In this document: in pieces, positions 43,999 through 52,738 of the stretch
How positions within the stretch are numbered: the first letter of the stretch is position 1
Layout of the letters: each line of letters opens with the position of its first letter
From: Aliirhizobium wenxiniae
GTDB lineage: Bacteria; Pseudomonadota; Alphaproteobacteria; Rhizobiales; Rhizobiaceae
Length of the DNA: 64,000 nucleotides
Direction of reading: 5' to 3'
Assembly: GCF_019511445.1 (NCBI RefSeq)
Contig: NZ_JAEUAN010000001.1
Span: forward strand, 310,001-374,000
Program-made: the position numbers and the translations under genes
The notes under the pieces: model-generated
The model's database searches: none
Seen by the model: the letters and a program-made list of their open reading frames with translations, nothing else
Told to the model about the DNA's origin: nothing

Positions 43999-44607
43999 TT
44001 ATTCTTCGGTCGGGGCGTCTGCGATTTCTTCCTCAGCAACGCCGGCTGCCGGAGCAACGAGAGTTGCGATCGTGAAGTCGCGATCGGTGATGACCGGGCG
44101 AACGCCCTTCGGCAGCTTGACAGCAGAGATGTGGATGCTGTCGCCGATCTTGGCGCCGTTGAGGTCAACGGTGATGAATTCCGGGATGGCGTTGGCCGGG
44201 CAGAGGAACTCGACCGTGTGACGGACGATGTTCAGGACGCCGCCCTGCTTGATCGCGGACTTGTCTTCGTTGACGAAGTGAACCGGAACGTCGACGGTGA
44301 CTTCGGTGTTGCCGGAGACGCGCAGGAAGTCGACGTGCATGGTGAAGTCACGCACCGGATCCAGCTGGTAGTCCTTCGGCAGAACGGTGATCTTCTTGCC
44401 ATCGAGATCGATGGTGGCAACCGTCGTCATGAAACCGCCGGCGTGAATGCGCTTGGTGACTTCATTGGTGTTGAGGACGATAGAAATCGGAGCCTGCTTG
44501 TCACCGTAGATGACTGCAGGGATAAAACCGTTGCGGCGAAGTTCACGGGAGGACCCCTTACCGACCCGTTCGCGCGCCTCGGCCTTGAGCTCGTAGCTTT
44601 CGCTCAT
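43999..44607 (-). CDS. rplY: 50S ribosomal protein L25 (CTC type)
   Basis: 202 residues, the longer CTC-like form with the C-terminal TL5 domain. [20 protein letters not shown] is the family's start, and [15 protein letters not shown] and [18 protein letters not shown] follow. It binds 5S rRNA. AAGGAA lies five bases before the ATG. Its own terminator downstream (43946) suggests it is monocistronic here. Confidence 0.95.
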   Translation of the reverse strand: MSESYELKAEARERVGKGSSRELRRNGFIPAVIYGDKQAPISIVLNTNEVTKRIHAGGFMTTVATIDLDGKKITVLPKDYQLDPVRDFTMHVDFLRVSGNTEVTVDVPVHFVNEDKSAIKQGGVLNIVRHTVEFLCPANAIPEFITVDLNGAKIGDSIHISAVKLPKGVRPVITDRDFTIATLVAPAAGVAEEEIADAPTEE

Positions 44608-44957
44608 GGCATTTCCTTTCGAGGTTATTGGAGAGTTTCGCCGATCAGGGTTGAGCAGTCGAAACTGGAAGGCGCTAAAAACGCATTCCATCCGCGTTGC
44701 CTCCAAGGGTGTCTACGCGGACGCGCCCCTATAATACGGTAGCCCCTGCAAGGCAAGGCTTTCCTGAAGATGACAAGGTGTTTTGTTCTACCTTACGCGG
44801 TAGCGAAACTCCCTGATCACCCAGGGTAGGCGGTCCTTGCCGGGTTGTTAAGGACGTTTGTCGTCCGCAGTCTAAAAAAGACGCAGCTCAATAAGATTTA
44901 CTGGATTTGTTAAGTGGCGAATTGTCAGAAGCTGGTTCAGTCTTAGGGAATTCCACC
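44608..44957. other. Divergent intergenic region, rplY / MHYT protein
   Basis: 350 bases without a gene. It should hold the rplY promoter and that of the MHYT protein. I see no riboswitch, tRNA or strong hairpin. Confidence 0.5.
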
Positions 44958-47735
44958 ATGTATGCTGTCGCCAACTGCCTCGTCCTTGAACATGATCTGG
45001 TTCTTGTTCTCGTGGCGGGTGTGCTTTGCTTCCTGTCCAATCTCGCCACGGTGTCCTTCATCGGGCGAGCGCGCGAGACGCATCGAGTGGCACGGCTCAC
45101 ATGGGCGGCTGTTGCAGCCGGTGCCGGCGGATTCGGTATATGGTCGACGCATTTTGTCGCAATGCTGGCCTATGATCCTGGGCATGTCTTTCGCTTCGAC
45201 CTGACCCTGACGCTCATGTCGCTCGGGCTTGCCTTCATCGCGACATTTGCCGCAGCATCCATCGTTCTCGTTATCCCGACGCGCTGGGGTGCGACTGCTG
45301 CGGGTGTCGTATTCGGGGCAGGGGTCTCATGCATGCATTTCACCGGCATGTCGGCGATCGAATTCGCCGGGACCATCGTCTGGGCGCGGCCTCTGGTGAT
45401 CACGGCGATAGCAGCGGCGATGGTGATGGCTCCCATTGCTTTCGTGCTTGCCAGGGGGCGGGGCATCAAGGCGGTGGTCATGGCCGCCGGCGTCCTGTCG
45501 CTTGCAATCGTGTCCATGCACTTCATCGCGATGGGCGCTGCGAGCCTTGTTCCCGATCTTGCCTCGACGATTGAGGTCGGCTCCTTGTCGAAGCCGCTGA
45601 TGTTGTCGACGATCATCATCGTTTCGCTGTCGCTGATCGGTTCGGGCAGTGCGGCGGCACTGGCATCGGGACGGGCGGCGCGGTCTTCGCGCGCCAGCGA
45701 GCGCAATTTCCAGTTTCTCGTCCGCGGCGTCACGGATTACGCGATCTATATGCTCGATCCTGACGGTGTGGTGACCAACTGGAATGCCGGCGCTCAGCGC
45801 GCCAAGGGCTACACGGAGACGGAAATCGTCGGCCAGAATTTCGCTCGTTTCTATTCGCGCGAGGACCAGGCGAGTGGCATGCCGGAGCAGGCGTTGACGA
45901 CGGCGCGGGAGACCGGCCGGTTCGAGGCCGAGGGCAAGCGCTACCGCAAGGATGGGACCTGGTTCTGGGCGCATGTGGTGATCCAACCCGTGCTCGATGA
46001 TGACGGCCAGCTTGTCGGATATGCCAAGATCACCCGTGATATTACACGGCAGAAGGCGGATAGCGACCGGATCGCTGCCGTGACCCAGAATCTCGACCTT
46101 GCGCTCGAGAACATGAGCCAGGGGATTTGCCTGTTCGACAGGAATGAACGCCTGATCCTGTCCAACCGGCGTTATCGCGACATGTTCGGTTTCCCGGAAG
46201 GTTTCGTCACGCCGGGCATTTCCTGCAGGGAGCTGTGCCACAGAGGTTTCGAGATTGCCGCCGGGGATGATCCGAGCGTTCGCGCACGAGCCGAACAGCA
46301 ATATAACCTCTATATCAATACGATGAGATCCGGGCAGCGCATCATGCTGCACAAGACTCAGGACGGGCGGACAATCCGTGCTGCGATCAGTCCGCTTGCT
46401 GATGGTGGATGGGTCGCAACTTTCGAAGACATTACCGAGCAGGTTCGATCGGAGGAGCAGATCGCCTTCATGGCAAGGCATGACAGCCTGACGCGATTGC
46501 CCAACCGGGTCGCCTTCCTCAGCCACATGGAGAGCGAGGTGCTGCATGCGCAGCGCAGTGGCGACCATATGGCGGTTGTCGGTATCGATCTCAACAGGTT
46601 CAAGCAGATCAACGACCAGCTTGGACATGCCGTCGGTGATTCCGTGCTGAAGGAAATTGCCCGCCGCATGCTTCAGGTCATCGGCCCGAACCAGGTTTTC
46701 GCCCGCTTTGGCGGCGACGAATTTGTGGCGGCGATCCGGTATAACGATATTGCCGAGGTCAATGCTTTCCTCGATCAGATGATGGGCGAGTTCAATCGCC
46801 CTATGGATATCGGAGGGCACAGGTTGAGCACGGGCGCCAGCATGGGCGTGGCGCTCTACCCGAACGACGGCAGGTCGCCGGAAGTGCTGATCGCCAATGC
46901 CGACCTTGCCATGTACCGGGCAAAGGCGTCGCTGACCGGTGAGGTCTGCTTCTATGACGTCGAGATGGACGAGGCTGCGCGTGATCGCACAAAGATGGCG
47001 AAGGAATTGTGGGCGGCCATCGATGCCAAACAGCTCTATCTGAATTACCAGGTGCAGAAATCGGTCTCGACGGGAGAGATTACCGGTTACGAGGTGCTGC
47101 TGCGCTGGAACCACCCGGAGCGCGGGCTTGTTTCACCGGCTGAATTCATCCCTGTCGCTGAAGAGTGCGGCGCCATTCTGCCGATCGGCGAATGGGTGTT
47201 GCGCGAAGCCTGCAAGGAGGCGGCGCGCTGGCCTGTCGGACATAAGGTGGCCGTCAACCTTTCGCCGGTCCAGATCGCGCATACGGACATGCCGGCGCTT
47301 GTTCACGCGGTGCTTATAGAAACAGGCCTGGCGGCGAGCCGCCTGGAACTGGAAATCACCGAAAGCTCGATCTTCAGTGACAAGCAACGTGCGCTTCATG
47401 CGCTTCGGGCGATCAAGGCACTCGGTGTGTCGATTGCCATCGACGATTTCGGCACCGGCTATTCGTCGCTTGAAACGCTGCAGTCCTTCCCGTTCGACAA
47501 GATCAAGCTCGACCGCAGCTTCCTTGCCGATGTCGAGCGTAGCGAAGAAGCGAAAGCGATGGTTCGCGCTATCCTCGCACTCGGTCAGGGCCTGCGCATC
47601 CCCGTGCTTGCCGAAGGGGTGGAGACCTCAAGGCAACTGGATATCTTGAGAGAAGAAGGTTGCCACGAGGCGCAGGGCTATCTTTTGGGGCGGCCGATGG
47701 CGATCGACAAGCAGTTGCTGGTTGACGCGGCTTAA
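44958..47735 (+). CDS. MHYT-PAS-PAS-GGDEF-EAL membrane signalling protein
   Basis: 925 residues. The first 230 form a seven-helix MHYT sensor; its three repeats show STHFVAML, CMHFTGMSA and SMHFIAMGA, which are thought to bind a metal and sense oxygen, CO or NO. Two PAS domains follow (about 245-370 and 385-500). GGDEF is intact (RFGGDEF near 585). The EAL motif is EVL (GYEVLLRWNHP near 711), a functional variant in the family, and DDFGTGYSS is kept. Both synthesis and breakdown of cyclic di-GMP are possible. The ATG giving MYAVANCLV is chosen because MHYT proteins begin with the first helix; an ATG 17 codons upstream exists. Confidence 0.92.
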   Translation: MYAVANCLVLEHDLVLVLVAGVLCFLSNLATVSFIGRARETHRVARLTWAAVAAGAGGFGIWSTHFVAMLAYDPGHVFRFDLTLTLMSLGLAFIATFAAASIVLVIPTRWGATAAGVVFGAGVSCMHFTGMSAIEFAGTIVWARPLVITAIAAAMVMAPIAFVLARGRGIKAVVMAAGVLSLAIVSMHFIAMGAASLVPDLASTIEVGSLSKPLMLSTIIIVSLSLIGSGSAAALASGRAARSSRASERNFQFLVRGVTDYAIYMLDPDGVVTNWNAGAQRAKGYTETEIVGQNFARFYSREDQASGMPEQALTTARETGRFEAEGKRYRKDGTWFWAHVVIQPVLDDDGQLVGYAKITRDITRQKADSDRIAAVTQNLDLALENMSQGICLFDRNERLILSNRRYRDMFGFPEGFVTPGISCRELCHRGFEIAAGDDPSVRARAEQQYNLYINTMRSGQRIMLHKTQDGRTIRAAISPLADGGWVATFEDITEQVRSEEQIAFMARHDSLTRLPNRVAFLSHMESEVLHAQRSGDHMAVVGIDLNRFKQINDQLGHAVGDSVLKEIARRMLQVIGPNQVFARFGGDEFVAAIRYNDIAEVNAFLDQMMGEFNRPMDIGGHRLSTGASMGVALYPNDGRSPEVLIANADLAMYRAKASLTGEVCFYDVEMDEAARDRTKMAKELWAAIDAKQLYLNYQVQKSVSTGEITGYEVLLRWNHPERGLVSPAEFIPVAEECGAILPIGEWVLREACKEAARWPVGHKVAVNLSPVQIAHTDMPALVHAVLIETGLAASRLELEITESSIFSDKQRALHALRAIKALGVSIAIDDFGTGYSSLETLQSFPFDKIKLDRSFLADVERSEEAKAMVRAILALGQGLRIPVLAEGVETSRQLDILREEGCHEAQGYLLGRPMAIDKQLLVDAA

Positions 47736-47810
47736 GGCGCCCTGAAGCGCCCATGAAAGCCTCGCCTCGCTTTGGGAGGCAAGCTGATCCCTTCCTTTAC
47801 CGCGATCCTT

Positions 47811-48068
47811 CTATCGCCGGGATTCGCCGCCCGGTGCATAGACGGTCTTCTGCTCAAAGCGGAACTTGAAGCCGCAATCGCCGCAGCGGACCATGTATTT
47901 CTTCGGGTCGGTCGAGGCGAATTCGGTGCGAAAGCTCTTCGGCAGTTCGTCGATGCGGAAGTCCCTGTTGCCCGCACGTTTGTCGTCCGTTTCGGAGACT
48001 TCGGCGAAACCGGTATTGCCGCACTGTGAACATTCAAGTTTTCGGGAATAGCGGTCGCGTGAGGCCAT
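47811..48068 (-). CDS. Small zinc-ribbon protein
   Basis: 85 residues. Two Cys pairs, CSQCG (near residue 13) and CGDCG (near 62), are spaced as in a zinc ribbon, with a basic stretch between. No family name can be given with confidence. AAGGAG lies six bases before the ATG. It is convergent with the MHYT gene and downstream of the Kazal lipoprotein. Confidence 0.72.
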   Translation of the reverse strand: MASRDRYSRKLECSQCGNTGFAEVSETDDKRAGNRDFRIDELPKSFRTEFASTDPKKYMVRCGDCGFKFRFEQKTVYAPGGESRR

Positions 48069-48116
48069 TCGAATCTCCTTCGTATATGGCCCTACATAGT
48101 CAACGGTTTGTGCGAA

Positions 48117-48148
48117 TGCAAAACGCCGGGATTGGTGTCCCGGCGTTT
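48117..48148 (-). terminator. Terminator of the Kazal lipoprotein gene
   Basis: AAACGCCGGG / CCCGGCGTTT with an eight-base loop and a T-rich end on the minus strand. It lies 20 bases after the stop. Confidence 0.75.
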
Positions 48149-48167
48149 CTTATCTGGTCTTTCACGC

Positions 48168-48689
48168 TCAGCCCCGGCGGCATTCGCCAGAGGAGATGAT
48201 GCTGGCGCCGGCATTGTTGGCCTCGCAGGCATTCGGGAATGTCTGTTGCCTGCGTCCGTTCTGACCGCAGACCGGTCTGTATTCGCGGGTGCAGATGCCG
48301 CCGGGTTGCGGGCGGCCGGGATTGCCCGGTCTGTCCCAATCCGGGCGATCCGGTCTGCCGGGACGGTCCCAATCCGGTCTGTCAGGCCGCCCGGGACGGT
48401 CCCAGTCCGGACGATCCGGCCTGCCTGGGCCTCTGCATTCGCCAGAACTGACAACGCGGAAGCCGCGGGCGCTGGCCTGGCAGGAGTTGCCGAAAGTCTC
48501 CAGGCGTCCGCCACGTTCGCCGCAGACCGGGCGGTAGTCCATGGTGCACATTTGTGGTCCACGATCGGGACGGGGAGGCGGATAATAACCTCCCGGACCG
48601 GATGGTGGCCCGCCTTCCACGCAGGCAGAGAGAAGCGGCAGTAAAATGAGAAGCGGCAGCTTGGCGGCGTGCCTGGACATAAAAGACAT
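48168..48689 (-). CDS. Lipoprotein with two Kazal-type inhibitor domains
   Basis: 173 residues. A lipoprotein signal ends in LLSAC (Cys23). Two Kazal-like domains follow, at residues 48-85 and 133-170, each with four Cys in the same spacing (C-x7-C-x13-C-x14-C) and the block YRPVCG. Between them are three exact copies of GRPDRPDWDRP (residues 89-121), a Pro-rich linker. Kazal domains in general inhibit serine proteases; two of the six Cys of classical Kazal domains are missing, as in many bacterial ones. The lipid anchor suggests a protease-inhibiting surface or periplasmic protein. GGAGG lies eight bases before the ATG. Confidence 0.82.
   Translation of the reverse strand: MSFMSRHAAKLPLLILLPLLSACVEGGPPSGPGGYYPPPRPDRGPQMCTMDYRPVCGERGGRLETFGNSCQASARGFRVVSSGECRGPGRPDRPDWDRPGRPDRPDWDRPGRPDRPDWDRPGNPGRPQPGGICTREYRPVCGQNGRRQQTFPNACEANNAGASIISSGECRRG
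48327..48425 (-). repeat. Three tandem 33-base repeats in the Kazal lipoprotein gene
   Basis: Three units coding the same 11 residues (GRPDRPDWDRP), with some silent differences. A tandem repeat of this kind can change copy number by slippage. Confidence 0.85.
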
Positions 48690-48730
48690 TGGTGATTCCT
48701 CCCCGTTGAATTGAGGTCAATCTAAAGCAT

Positions 48731-48762
48731 CGGGCCGAAAATCGATATCGACTTTCGGCCCG
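48731..48762 (-). terminator. Hairpin after prs
   Basis: CGGGCCGAAA / TTTCGGCCCG is a perfect 10-base stem with a 12-base loop, 39 bases after the prs stop. No T run follows on the minus strand, and the sequence resembles repeated rhizobial palindromes, so it may be a repeat rather than a classic terminator. Confidence 0.55.
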
Positions 48763-48800
48763 GCTGAAATATTCGAAATTGTCTGTCTAATGGATACGGA

Positions 48801-49733
48801 TCAGTCGAACAGGCTGGAGACGGAGGATTCCATCGCCGTGCGGTTGATCGCTTCGCCGAGCAGGTTCGCGGTCGAGATGACGCGGATGTTCGGTGCGGAC
48901 TGTACCGCCGTCGTCGGCTGGATACTGTCGGTGATGACCAGTTCCTTCAGCTTCGAAGACGAGATACGGGTGACCGCGCCGCCGGAGAGAACGCCATGAG
49001 TGATATAGGCCGTGACGCTGGTCGCGCCGTTCTTCAGCAGGGCCTCGGCCGCATTGCAGAGCGTGCCGCCCGAATCGACGATGTCGTCGATCAAGAGACA
49101 GTCCTTGCCGGTCACGTCGCCGATGACGTTCATGACTTCCGATTCACCGGCGCGTTCGCGACGCTTGTCGACGATGGCGAGCTGGCAATCGAGACGCTTG
49201 GCCAGCGAACGGGCGCGCACCACGCCGCCGACGTCGGGGGAGACGACCATGACGTTGTTCAGATCGTAGTTTTCCTTCACGTCGCGGGCCAGGATCGGCA
49301 CGGCGTAGAGGTTGTCGGTCGGGATATCGAAGAAACCCTGAATCTGGCCGGCATGCAGGTCGAGCGTCAGAACGCGGTCGGCACCTGCCTCGGTGATCAG
49401 GTTGGCCACGAGCTTGGCCGAGATCGGCGTACGGGGGCCGGCCTTGCGGTCCTGTCTGGCATAACCGAAATAGGGAAGCACCGCGGTGATGCGCCGTGCG
49501 GACGCTCGCCGGAACGCATCGATCATGATGAGCAATTCCATCAAATGATCGTTGGTCGGGAACGACGTGGACTGGATGACGAAGACATCCTCACCGCGCA
49601 CATTTTCCTGTATTTCTACGAAGATTTCCTGGTCTGCAAAACGCCTTACGCTGGCTTTTCCGACTGGGACATTGAGATAGCTGCAGATCGCATCGGCGAG
49701 ATGCCGGTTCGAATTGCCTGCGAAAACCTTCAT
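48801..49733 (-). CDS. prs: Ribose-phosphate pyrophosphokinase
   Basis: 310 residues. It makes PRPP from ribose 5-phosphate and ATP for nucleotide, histidine and tryptophan synthesis. The start [20 protein letters not shown], the block [20 protein letters not shown] and the PRPP loop [12 protein letters not shown] are all standard. Length is exactly normal. It is followed by a strong hairpin. Confidence 0.96.
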   Translation of the reverse strand: MKVFAGNSNRHLADAICSYLNVPVGKASVRRFADQEIFVEIQENVRGEDVFVIQSTSFPTNDHLMELLIMIDAFRRASARRITAVLPYFGYARQDRKAGPRTPISAKLVANLITEAGADRVLTLDLHAGQIQGFFDIPTDNLYAVPILARDVKENYDLNNVMVVSPDVGGVVRARSLAKRLDCQLAIVDKRRERAGESEVMNVIGDVTGKDCLLIDDIVDSGGTLCNAAEALLKNGATSVTAYITHGVLSGGAVTRISSSKLKELVITDSIQPTTAVQSAPNIRVISTANLLGEAINRTAMESSVSSLFD

Positions 49734-49862
49734 TTCGGTCCGCCTGTATTGAAGCTGGATGTGGGCCTTTTACCGCCGCTGCCTTTGAATGCAAGAGCGT
49801 TTTCCAAATGCACACGCAATTTTATGAACGAACTGTGACTGGAGGGCCGAAATAGCCACCAT

Positions 49863-50600
49863 TCACAGCCTTGGAGCCTGCTCTCGCCACGCGAGATACC
49901 CGCTTATCGTCTTGTCCGCAACCGCCTGCATGACAGAAGGTGGAATTGCCGCCCATGGATCGTCACCCTTGGCCGGCAAAGTCTCCTGTCCCTGCATGCG
50001 GTGAAGGCGCTCGCCGGCATTGTCGAGCACATCCCAGACATAGACGATCGTCACCTTGCTGTCGTCGCTGAGGGCGGAAAAATAACCTTTTAGAATATGT
50101 GGGGTGCTCGCGTCTCCCGAGGGGCGGATCGTCAGGCCGCTCGACCGTGCCGCGACCGCCAGCTGACGGGAGAGCGGCGTGACCGCCTCGACCGGTGCGC
50201 CGATGATCGGCAGAAAGCGGATGGTGTCTCCACCGGCTACGGGCGATGGCGATGCCTGAGTGGAGGGGACTTGTGACGCGTCCTGCCCCTGCCAGTCCGG
50301 TGGTGGCCCGGAGGAAGACGGGGAGACTGTGCTGCCGCTTTCCAGCGCATCTGCCTGGGCCTCCAGCGTGTTGCGCGGCGGGTTGGCACTTGCCGTCGGG
50401 CCGAGCGGCTCAGACCGGATGGGTTCAGAGTAAGTGCCGGCCATGCGGTCGGTATCGTCCTGGGTTACGAGCGATGACGAGCGTTCAGTGCCGCCGCCGA
50501 CATCGACCTGAGGCGTCAGGGCGTCGGTGGTGTTGCAGGCGGAAAGTCCATTCGTGATGGCAAAAAGCGCAGCGATACTCCAAGATCCCGATCGCCTCAC
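49863..50600 (-). CDS. Hypothetical lipoprotein
   Basis: 245 residues. A signal peptide with lipobox GLSAC (Cys22) is followed by about 110 residues of low-complexity Ser/Pro/Thr-rich sequence and a folded C-terminal domain (IIGAPVEAVTPLSRQLAVAA, GYFSALSDDSKVTIVYVWDV, ETLPAKGDDPW). The C-terminal part is known as an uncharacterised domain in rhizobial lipoproteins. The ribosome-binding site decides the start: GAGGT lies six bases before a GTG at 50600 giving MRRSGSWSI; a TTG further up would put a Cys-containing tail before the signal and is rejected. Confidence 0.68.
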   Translation of the reverse strand: MRRSGSWSIAALFAITNGLSACNTTDALTPQVDVGGGTERSSSLVTQDDTDRMAGTYSEPIRSEPLGPTASANPPRNTLEAQADALESGSTVSPSSSGPPPDWQGQDASQVPSTQASPSPVAGGDTIRFLPIIGAPVEAVTPLSRQLAVAARSSGLTIRPSGDASTPHILKGYFSALSDDSKVTIVYVWDVLDNAGERLHRMQGQETLPAKGDDPWAAIPPSVMQAVADKTISGYLAWREQAPRL

Positions 50601-50679
50601 CCAGTTACCTCTCTGACACCCGCCTCCGGTCAACTTAGTGGCGGGCTTTCGCGCGTGTCAATTGCGGGATCTGACGCGG

Positions 50680-51831
50680 TCAGCAGACGATGAGGTCAAG
50701 ACCGCGGCGGGAGAGCGGTTCGGGCGCAGCGTCCGTGGTCAGATACGTATGGCCGAGGGTCATCGCCGTGCCGCTGTCGGAATCCATGATGATCATGTGG
50801 ACGAAGAGCGTCATGTTGGGCAGGATTTCCTGCGGATTGCCGACATGGAACATCTGCTGCTCCATCCAGGACGGCGAGAAGCGTGCGCCCAGCGAATAGC
50901 CGCAGGCATTCAATCGGTGACGCGACAGGCCGCGTTCATCGAGGATGCGGGCATGGGTGTCGAACACGTCGCCGAAAGTGTGCCCGGGGCGGAGGACCTC
51001 CTCGATTGCCTGAATGGTTTCCAGGCAGGCCTTGTAAAGCTCGCGATGGCGCAGTGACGGTTCTCCGATCACCACGGTGCGCATCATCGCGGCATGATAA
51101 TGGGCGGAAGCGCCGGCCCATTCGAGCGTCAGCTGGTCATTGGCGTCCAGCTTGCGGCGGCCGGCCTTGTATCGGCACAAAAGCGCGTCCTCACCGGAAC
51201 CGATGATGAATTCATTGGCCGGGTAATCGCCGCCGCCGGAAAATACGGCCCCCTGCATGGCTGCAAGAATGTCTGCTTCATCACCGCCCGCTTTGATCAG
51301 CGGAAGGGCAGCATCCAGCGCGTCGTCCGCCAGTTCGGCGGCATGCCTTGCATAGGCGATTTCGGCCGGTCTCTTGATCAGGCGAAGGCCGCCGACAAGA
51401 TAGGAAGCATCGATCAACTGACCGAACGTGGTGAGTTGGTGGTCGAGCAGGCGTGCGGCGCGGCCCGTCATGCCATGGGTATCGTATTCGATACCAATCC
51501 TTGCGCCGAGCAAGTCCATGTCGCTCAGAAGGTTTTTCAGGTCGAGCGTCGGATCGGCATTCACCCGATCCACCCAGACGACGATATTCTCTATGATCGA
51601 GGTCTGGCGTGCCTGCCGCAGGTCCGCAGAGCGGGTCAGCAAGGTCATCGAGCCGTCTGCCTTGACGATCAGCGTCTGAAAAAAGCAGTAGCCGAACGTA
51701 TCGTAGCCGGTCAGCCAATACATGCTTTCCTGGGCGAAGAGCAGCATGGCATCGAGTTTCTGCTCCTGCATTTCGGCCAGAAGGCGGTTCAGGCGGGCGG
51801 AGTATTCATCGCGTTCGAAGTGCAAGGCCAT
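50680..51831 (-). CDS. M24 (aminopeptidase P/creatinase fold) protein without the metal ligands
   Basis: 383 residues in the pita-bread fold. The N-terminal creatinase-like domain spans residues 1-140 and the catalytic-fold domain the rest. The canonical metal residues are missing: LEWAGASAHYHAAMMRT stands where metal enzymes have two Asp; the usual HGIGL position reads CGYSLGARFSP; and the first Glu site is VHMIIM. This looks like the metal-free creatinase or ectoine-hydrolase branch, so a C-N bond hydrolysis without metal is possible. One base separates the pgeF stop from its ATG, so translation is coupled. Confidence 0.8.
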   Translation of the reverse strand: MALHFERDEYSARLNRLLAEMQEQKLDAMLLFAQESMYWLTGYDTFGYCFFQTLIVKADGSMTLLTRSADLRQARQTSIIENIVVWVDRVNADPTLDLKNLLSDMDLLGARIGIEYDTHGMTGRAARLLDHQLTTFGQLIDASYLVGGLRLIKRPAEIAYARHAAELADDALDAALPLIKAGGDEADILAAMQGAVFSGGGDYPANEFIIGSGEDALLCRYKAGRRKLDANDQLTLEWAGASAHYHAAMMRTVVIGEPSLRHRELYKACLETIQAIEEVLRPGHTFGDVFDTHARILDERGLSRHRLNACGYSLGARFSPSWMEQQMFHVGNPQEILPNMTLFVHMIIMDSDSGTAMTLGHTYLTTDAAPEPLSRRGLDLIVC

Positions 51832-51832
51832 T

Positions 51833-52630
51833 TCAATCCTCCCGGATCGCAATTGCTGAAATCTGGCGGCCGTAATCCGGCTCTTTTGCGTGCGTGGTAC
51901 GTCGATAGGAAAAGAAACGTTCGGTATCGGGATAGGTGTCGAGGTTCAGATTTTCGGCGCGCACGCCGGCATCGGTCAGGCGCTTGATGGTCAGCGACGG
52001 CAGGTCGAACATGGCATGATGCTGATTGACCGACGGTGTGAAGAAGATCCCATTGGCCGGATCCATCGCTTGGAAGTTGGAGACGAATTCCGGCCCCACT
52101 TCATAACTTTTCGGGCCGATGGACGGGCCAAGTACGGCGGTGATGCGGGCGCGATCCGCACCCAGAGAGACCATGGCCTCGATCGTGTTTTCAAGGACGC
52201 CGTGGAGCGCGCCTTTCCATCCAGCATGGGCCGCCCCGATGACGCCGGCCTCGGCATCCGCAAACAGGATCGGACCGCAATCGGCGGAAAGGACGCCGAG
52301 CACGATGCCCGGTACGTTCGTCACCATCGCGTCGGCCTTCGGGCGTTCGCTTGCTGCGGATTGTTCGTCGACGATCACGACATCGGGTGAATGGACCTGA
52401 TGCACCGTTGCCAGCCGCTCCAGCGGCAGATCGAACCATGCGGCAACGCGGGCGCGATTCTCGATCACCCTGTCGCGGTCGTCATCGGAGCCTATGCCGA
52501 CATTCAATCCTGCGTAAATCCCTTCGGAAACGCCGCCTTTGCGGGTAAAAAAGCCGTGCCGGATGCGTGCACCTGCTCGTTCGCGCAGCAATTCGCTTTC
52601 GATCGGCAGAGGCAGGTCGTTATTCGGCAT
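51833..52630 (-). CDS. pgeF: Purine nucleoside phosphorylase/polyphenol oxidase-fold protein (PgeF, YfiH)
   Basis: 265 residues. The zinc-site motifs of the family are all present: VHQVHS, SADCGPIL and HAGWKG. Members were first called laccase-like, but they phosphorolyse purine nucleosides and edit cell-wall precursors. Operon lgt-midA-pgeF-M24. Confidence 0.9.
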   Translation of the reverse strand: MPNNDLPLPIESELLRERAGARIRHGFFTRKGGVSEGIYAGLNVGIGSDDDRDRVIENRARVAAWFDLPLERLATVHQVHSPDVVIVDEQSAASERPKADAMVTNVPGIVLGVLSADCGPILFADAEAGVIGAAHAGWKGALHGVLENTIEAMVSLGADRARITAVLGPSIGPKSYEVGPEFVSNFQAMDPANGIFFTPSVNQHHAMFDLPSLTIKRLTDAGVRAENLNLDTYPDTERFFSYRRTTHAKEPDYGRQISAIAIRED

Positions 52631-52738
52631 GTGCGTCCATCCTGTTGATTTTACAAGGTAATGCGCGCGAATGCCGCTGCTTTCGCGAGCGAGATTGGCG
52701 CAAGATACGCCAATCTGTCAATGCGGTTCGGCCAAGGA

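Noticed and set aside
43845..44168. Minus-strand frame overlapping the end of rplY
   Set aside because: It runs in another frame over rplY and through its terminator; no motifs.
45327..47114. Long minus-strand frame across the MHYT gene
   Set aside because: Mirror frame of a well-supported multidomain gene; no independent start signal or domain.
48108..48644. Plus-strand frame of 178 codons opposite the Kazal lipoprotein gene
   Set aside because: Mirror of the repeat-rich gene; the minus-strand product has a signal peptide, lipobox and paired domains, the plus-strand one has none.
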